Below, piece after piece: positions 22,371 through 24,254 of a stretch of 24,254 nt of DNA; position 1 is the stretch's first letter; each line of letters starts with the position of its first letter. Source of the stretch: Prado023 sp049688395 (GTDB lineage: Bacteria; Actinomycetota; Actinomycetes; S36-B12; CAIYMF01); NCBI GenBank assembly GCA_049688395.1, contig JBAVKQ010000241.1, forward strand, positions 1 to 24,254, written 5' to 3'. Under the pieces are notes generated by a model. It saw only the letters and a program-made list of their open reading frames with translations. It did no database searches and was not told where the DNA came from. The position numbers and the translations under genes were made by a program.

Positions 22371-22472
22371 GGCGCGGTAAGGAGTCCACCCTTGTCGTGG
22401 AAGCGGGAACGGCTACAGGGTGGGCGATCCCGGGAACGGGCTGGCGGCTGTGGCCCAATTTCTGGCCCAGTT
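22371..22472. repeat. dispersed repeat, copy 3
   Basis: GGCGCGGTAAGGAGTCCACC at the left, GCGGGAACGGC and GGGTGGGCGATCCCGGGAAC in the middle, and TGTGGCCCAATT / CTGGCCCAGTT at the right. It lies 47 bases beyond the 3' end of the BrnA-like antitoxin gene. The rest of the gap 22234-22519 shows nothing else. Confidence 0.75.
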
Positions 22473-22519
22473 CACTTGGCGGGAGGGCTTGACGGCTGGC
22501 TCGGGTTGGGGCCGCGGTG

Positions 22520-22747
22520 TCAGCCTGCCTTGCGTTCCAGTCGTTCGGCGATCCACACCTTGATCAATGCCTGCCTGGAGATGCCGAGCCGGTCGGCCTC
22601 CTGATCCATGGAGGCGATCATCCACGCTGGGAAGTCGACGTTGACACGGCGGGGCTCGTGGTTGATCCGTCGCGCGGAGTCCCAGTCGACGACCTCGCTG
22701 ATGTCCGCACCTGCGTCGAAGCGCTGGTCGAGCTCAGTTGCCTTCAT
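22520..22747 (-). CDS. brnA: BrnA-like/CopG antitoxin
   Basis: A 75-residue antitoxin. The N-terminal part (MKATELDQRFDAGADISEVV) is the toxin-neutralising region; the C-terminal part RRVNVDFPAWMIASMDQEAD with RLGISRQALIKVWIAERLE is a ribbon-helix-helix DNA-binding fold of the CopG type, which is expected to autorepress the operon. It overlaps the end of the toxin gene by 14 bases, with toxin first, the order of BrnTA systems. GGAGGA lies about 11 bases before its ATG. Compared with classic BrnA the helix-helix part is longer and of the VNVDFPAWMI variety often paired with BrnT. Confidence 0.85.
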   Translation of the reverse strand: MKATELDQRFDAGADISEVVDWDSARRINHEPRRVNVDFPAWMIASMDQEADRLGISRQALIKVWIAERLERKAG

Positions 22748-23000
22748 ATCTGGCTACTTCCTCCTGGCGGGCCCGTCTGATCGAGATGATGCGGATGGTC
22801 TCCCTGCGGTAAGTGATTATCGCTGCCCACGTGGTCTGCCCGATCTGGCCCACAACGAGGAACCGAGGTACGCCCGCGGTGCGGGCTGGCGCTTCGATTG
22901 CAGCGTCGTCCTGCCAGAGTGCTTGTCCGGCGACGAAGTCGATCCCGTGCTTGGCGCGGTTGGCCGCGCTCTTGGCGGGGTCGAACTCGAAGGTCGGCAT
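22734..23000 (-). CDS. brnT: BrnT family toxin
   Basis: An 88-residue RelE/ParE-fold ribonuclease toxin that stops translation under stress. Family motifs are FEFDPAKSAANRAKHGIDF at the N-terminus, a central FLVVGQIGQTTWAAIITYR strand pair and IRIISIRRARQEEVARYE at the C-terminus. Length and motif order match BrnT. The ATG at 23000 has AAGGGG close upstream on the minus strand. A TATCGT -10-like hexamer lies at about 23010-23015. The pair is bracketed by repeat copies 3 and 4. Confidence 0.9.
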   Translation of the reverse strand: MPTFEFDPAKSAANRAKHGIDFVAGQALWQDDAAIEAPARTAGVPRFLVVGQIGQTTWAAIITYRRETIRIISIRRARQEEVARYEGN

Positions 23001-23121
23001 CGCCCCTTCACGATAGCAGTTGTGGTGCTGAAACGGTATAGAAGTCGCTCATTCCCTGGGGTTGATGGGGCCCTCGTTCGGGTCAACACCTCGGTGCGGC
23101 ACGCATCCTGCAGCCGGCGAG

Positions 23122-23222
23122 CGGCGCGGTATGGAGTTCAGGGGAGGGACGAGGGCGGAAACGGCGGCGGGGGAGGCAATGCCAAGATCGACGCTCTAGT
23201 CGTAGCCCAATTCGTAGCCAAG
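23122..23222. repeat. dispersed repeat, copy 4 (most diverged)
   Basis: GCGGCGCGGTATGGAGTTCA at the left and CGTAGCCCAAT / TCGTAGCCAAGA at the right are clear; the middle (GGAGGCAATGCCAAGATCGA) has drifted from the other copies but keeps the length. It lies upstream of the BrnT gene. Confidence 0.65.
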
Positions 23223-23290
23223 ATATGCGGAGTGTGATCGTCGAGCCCTAGCGGCGGCCTTCCCCCGTCGCGGGGGTGGGGTTTGGGTCG

Positions 23291-23515
23291 ATGCTGCGCA
23301 GGGGACGTCGCCCCCAGATGGTGCCCCGCCGGCCGTGGCACGGGGCCAGCGGATCGGAGCTGGTGCTGCTGCGGATCGCCGTCGAGCTGGCCCCCGGCAG
23401 GCTGCTCGGTGACGGACTGCCCCGCCTGGATGACGCCAACACGTCCGCGGTGTTGACCGCGGTCGCCGAACTGGCTGATGGGCGCTTCCTCAAACCCGAC
23501 TGGGCTGACCTGTGA
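23291..23515 (+). CDS. small hypothetical protein
   Basis: A 74-residue soluble protein: a basic N-terminus (LRRGRRPQMVPRRPWHG), then a helical part GSELVLLRIAVELAPGRLLG and DDANTSAVLTAVAELADGRF ending KPDWADL. The composition of the last 55 residues, with regular Leu/Ala spacing, looks like a real protein. ATG 23291 was chosen; a GTG at 23276 is also in frame. The ribosome site is only G-rich (GGTGGGG). No domain is recognised. A short CGGGG-CGGTAA-CCCCG hairpin (23518-23533) lies just after the stop. Confidence 0.5.
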   Translation: MLRRGRRPQMVPRRPWHGASGSELVLLRIAVELAPGRLLGDGLPRLDDANTSAVLTAVAELADGRFLKPDWADL

Positions 23516-23517
23516 CC

Positions 23518-23533
23518 CGGGGCGGTAACCCCG
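23518..23533. terminator. short hairpin after the small hypothetical gene
   Basis: CGGGG and CCCCG form a 5-bp stem with a 6-base loop two bases after the stop codon. It is weak, but the placement suits a terminator. Confidence 0.3.
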
Positions 23534-24100
23534 AACCGCCGAGGCCGGCGACTGGGTTGGTGCTGTCCCCGGTGCCCGCACCCGGGGGGAAAGGGGAAGC
23601 CCCGCGTCCGCACGGGGGGAGCGGCAGCGGAGCCTCGTAACATTGAGCCTACGTCGCCCAGGCGAGGTTCGCCCGCCGACCGCGTTCAGGGCTCACCGGG
23701 GCCTCGGCCGGGGTGGCGGGCAGCCCCAGAAGAGGGCGCCCTGATGCGGCAGCGTCGCCGTCCGACGCTAGGAACAGCCCTCGACCCGGTGAGGGGGTCT
23801 CCCGTCGGAGGCTCGCACCGGGGTCGAGGTTCGTGCACCGGCGGGCCCCGCCGCGTGGACGACGGGGGACCCGTCGTTGGTGGTCACGCTCGCCAGAGTC
23901 AGGTCGAGGGTGGGTGTCGTCACGGTCAAGCGTGGGTCATGAATCGGGCAGGCGAGCCCTACCCCGGTGAGCCTGTCTCCGTGGAGGGCGGAGCGCTCGA
24001 ACCGGCAGGAGGGCGCACCGTTGACGCGCCCGCGCAGATGAACAAGGACGAGCACAACCGAAGCGCTACTCGAACCCTCAGGTTGAGGATGAGGCACACC
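23534..24100. other. gene-free stretch, nothing recognised
   Basis: About 570 bases in which the longer open frames on both strands look like chance. No RNA gene was recognised. Confidence 0.4.
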
Positions 24101-24129
24101 TTGTGCACAGGCGCACCGGGTGTGGATAA
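24101..24129. other. two DnaA-box-like sequences
   Basis: TTGTGCACA at 24101-24109 (one mismatch to the actinobacterial box TTGTCCACA) and TGTGGATAA at 24121-24129 (exact reverse complement of TTATCCACA) face each other with 11 bases between. Two boxes alone do not make an origin. Confidence 0.35.
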
Positions 24130-24146
24130 GAGGTCGCGCGGATAGG

Positions 24147-24254
24147 TCAGGGCCGTCGGGTGGGTCGGGTGTCCCAGCGGTGCGTGGTCCAGGCAGCGCG
24201 GATCAGGCGCCGGGTGATGATCACGGCGTTGGCCAGGGCGATGAATGCCTCGAT
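24147..24254 (-). mobile_element. C-terminal end of a transposase (runs off the right edge)
   Basis: The minus strand is open from the window edge to TGA at 24147-24149 and encodes IEAFIALANAVIITRRLIRA followed by AWTTHRWDTRPTRRP. The pattern of IALANA, RRLIR and TxxRWDTRP is that of the C-terminus of IS5/IS4-type DDE transposases known to me from actinomycetes. Only 35 residues are visible, so family and intactness cannot be decided. Confidence 0.55.

Noticed and set aside
23744..24145. Opposing open frames of 133 and 109 residues in the last gap
   Set aside because: Low-complexity, no domain, no ribosome site; the two strands compete with no sign favouring either.
1..24254. tRNA, rRNA, CRISPR array or integrase attachment site
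   Set aside because: Looked for on both strands; no cloverleaf, evenly spaced repeats or integrase gene was recognised. The four repeats are too far apart to be a CRISPR array.

Overview
The window is GC-rich throughout (about 70% by eye). It has many GTG starts, ATGA/GTGA-type gene couplings and TANNNT-type -10 elements, one of them apparently leaderless. With its protein families (DosR-like boxes, DrrAB-type ABC pair, USP, BrnTA, IS110) this suggests a high-GC actinomycete (Actinomycetota). No rRNA, tRNA or other taxon-specific marker was seen, so the genus cannot be named.

Left part (1-9327): the 3' end of a 2-oxoacid dehydrogenase E2 acyltransferase gene is translationally coupled to an acyl carrier protein gene. 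A complete V/A-type ATPase operon follows, in the order stalk G/H-C-I-K-F-E-A-B-D, with a universal stress protein as the last cistron. Almost every junction in the operon overlaps. In front of it lies a good match to the DosR/DevR hypoxia box (1109-1122), centred about 43 bp upstream of the start predicted from a -10-like hexamer. My reading is that this is an oxygen- or energy-limitation operon: a rotary proton (or Na+) pump plus an ATP-binding stress protein, next to acyl-CoA/ACP metabolism.

Middle part (9328-16245): a zone of broken genes mixed with intact ones. The remnants are the C-terminus of a TDT/SLAC1-type transporter, the 5' end of an IS110-family element, a fragment of a membrane protein and a frameshifted flavodoxin-family fragment. 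The intact genes are an SRPBCC protein, a DrrAB-like ABC exporter pair, a dienelactone-hydrolase-family protein, a YrhB/Imm35-like small protein and an alpha/beta hydrolase.

Right part (16246-24254): a frameshifted CPBP membrane protease gene, an unknown four- to five-helix membrane protein, an amidase, and a minus-strand operon of small membrane protein, membrane-anchored alpha/beta hydrolase and histidine phosphatase (the last with three frameshifts). After these come a BrnTA toxin-antitoxin pair, a small unknown protein, and the C-terminal end of a transposase at the right edge.

Four copies of an unrecognised dispersed repeat of about 103 bp, all in the same orientation (10267, 16317, 22371, 23122), mark the gene-poor gaps; two of them bracket the BrnTA module. 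Several of the frameshifts fall at C runs, so they may be true decay or base-calling error.
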